Shown here piece by piece: positions 22,085-23,058 of a DNA stretch of 23,058 bases (its first letter is position 1; each line of letters starts with the position of its first letter). A model generated the notes under the pieces. It was given only the letters and a program-made list of their open reading frames with translations, was not told where the DNA came from and ran no database searches. Made by a program: the position numbers and the translations under genes. Origin of the DNA: Anaerolineales bacterium UBA2200 (lineage in GTDB: Bacteria; Chloroflexota; Anaerolineae; UBA2200); contig DCVA01000035.1 in assembly GCA_002327925.1 (NCBI GenBank), positions 17,397 to 40,454 of the forward strand, written 5' to 3'.

Positions 22085-23058
22085 GTCAACGCCTGCCACC
22101 ACCTGGCCCAGCTTGAGGTGCTGCGGGGCCGCCTTCATAAAGCCGGGGAGCGCTATGAGCAGGCCGGTCGGGTCCTGCAAGCGCAGGAGGCAGCGGTCTT
22201 TTCCGGCGTCGAACACGCCGGCCTGGGCGACCTGCAAAGGGAGTGGAATCACCTGGAGGAGGCAACCGTCGAGGTCCAGAAGGGGCTTGAAGAGGTAGAG
22301 CCGGGCGATCACATCATGTTCTTGACCGATGTCTACCAGGCCCGGGTGCGCCTGGCGCTGGCACAGAAGGACTGGGACAGCGCCTGGCGCTACCTGGACA
22401 AGTACAGCCAGGTCGTCCACCGCAGCACCGCTTCCGTAGAGATCGAGCTCCTGAGCGCCTGGCGGGCCAGAGTGCATCTTGCTCAGGGGGACCTGGCTCA
22501 GGCCGGGCTGTGGGCGGAAACGAAGCAGGCAGCGGGGGTGGGGCCGTGGACTCCCAGGCAGGAGTGGGAGCTGCTGATGCTGGCACGCATCCGGCTGGCC
22601 CAGGGCAAGGTTGATTATGCGGCCTCTCTGCTGGAACGCATTCGGACTGCGGCGGAAGAATCGGGCCGGCGCGGCCGAGCTCTGGAAGCGCAGATGCTTC
22701 AGGCGCTGGCCGACCAGGCGGCGGGTAAAGATGCTCAGGCGCTGGAGCGACTGGCAGAAGTGCTGGCAGGGGCCGAGCCGGAAGGGTACATGCGCCTGTT
22801 CCTCGACGAGGGCCAGGCGATGGCCCGGTTGCTGCAGCTCGCCGTCGCCCGCGGCATCGTTCCATCGTACTCGAGCAAGCTGCTTGCGGCGCTGGAAACG
22901 GAATCCAGGAGCGAGCAGCCCGGACCGGCCGCCGCGGCAGGCACCCCTCTGGTCGAGCCGCTCAGCGAGCGCGAGCTGCAAGTGCTGCGGTTCGTGGCGG
23001 CAGGGCTTTCGAACCAGGAGATCGCCGACCGGCTGGTCGTCTCCATACGCACGGTCAA
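22085..23058 (+). pseudogene. MalT/LuxR regulator, C-terminal part (same frame after TAG, cut by window end)
   Basis: In the frame of the preceding gene, with no further stop to the window end. It encodes TPR-like helical repeats and then P-L-S-E-R-E-L-Q-V-L-R-F-V-A-A-G-L, the start of a LuxR DNA-binding domain, which runs off the edge. No good ribosome site directly follows the TAG. Together with the preceding piece it is one regulator interrupted by a nonsense codon. TAG ends several intact genes here, including hsdS and the HigA fusion, so it is read as stop in this genome. Confidence 0.8.

Overview
The window is GC-rich bacterial DNA with strong Shine-Dalgarno sequences, tightly packed genes and no rRNA, tRNA, CRISPR array, transposase or integrase that I can see. 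A large MalT/LuxR-type ATPase regulator, a DUF5058 transporter pair, a secreted multidomain glycosidase-like protein and a characteristic ~70-aa protein (18704-18922) together suggest a Chloroflexota (Anaerolineae-like) genome. That is inference from gene content only.

Layout. (1) 1-4793: two tandem paralogous MFS exporters (the first cut by the window edge), then a 1018-aa secreted protein with a GH10-like catalytic barrel and a DOMON/CBM9-like C-terminus. (2) 4915-18353: a dense defence/toxin-antitoxin island. It starts with a complete type I restriction-modification operon in the order hsdR-hsdM-hsdS. A two-gene unit follows: a two-TM protein with a HEPN-like tail and an AbiJ-like HEPN protein. 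Next come a HigB toxin and an HTH-ImmA/IrrE metallopeptidase fusion in the antitoxin slot, then DUF2188, an orphan five-TM protein and an orphan helical protein with an R-N-x3-H HEPN-type motif. On the minus strand the island ends with a second HTH-ImmA/IrrE protein coupled to a PIN-domain protein behind a perfect palindromic operator. (3) 18528-20574: a small conserved gene behind a near-consensus promoter, then a DUF5058 membrane protein and its partner, preceded by what looks like a transcription attenuator. (4) 20651-23058: a MalT-type LuxR regulator that appears dead, with an in-frame internal deletion and an in-frame TAG stop.

How the parts may work together. The R-M operon would provide sequence-specific DNA defence. 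The HEPN, HigB and PIN proteins are candidate RNA-targeting, growth-arresting effectors. Two separate HTH-metallopeptidase proteins could couple repressor cleavage to stress or infection. The most novel-looking material is the membrane/HEPN pair at 10995-12569, the DUF2188/five-TM/HEPN-motif cluster at 14651-16447, and the structured leader before the DUF5058 pair. Function of the orphan genes is inferred from motif and context only.
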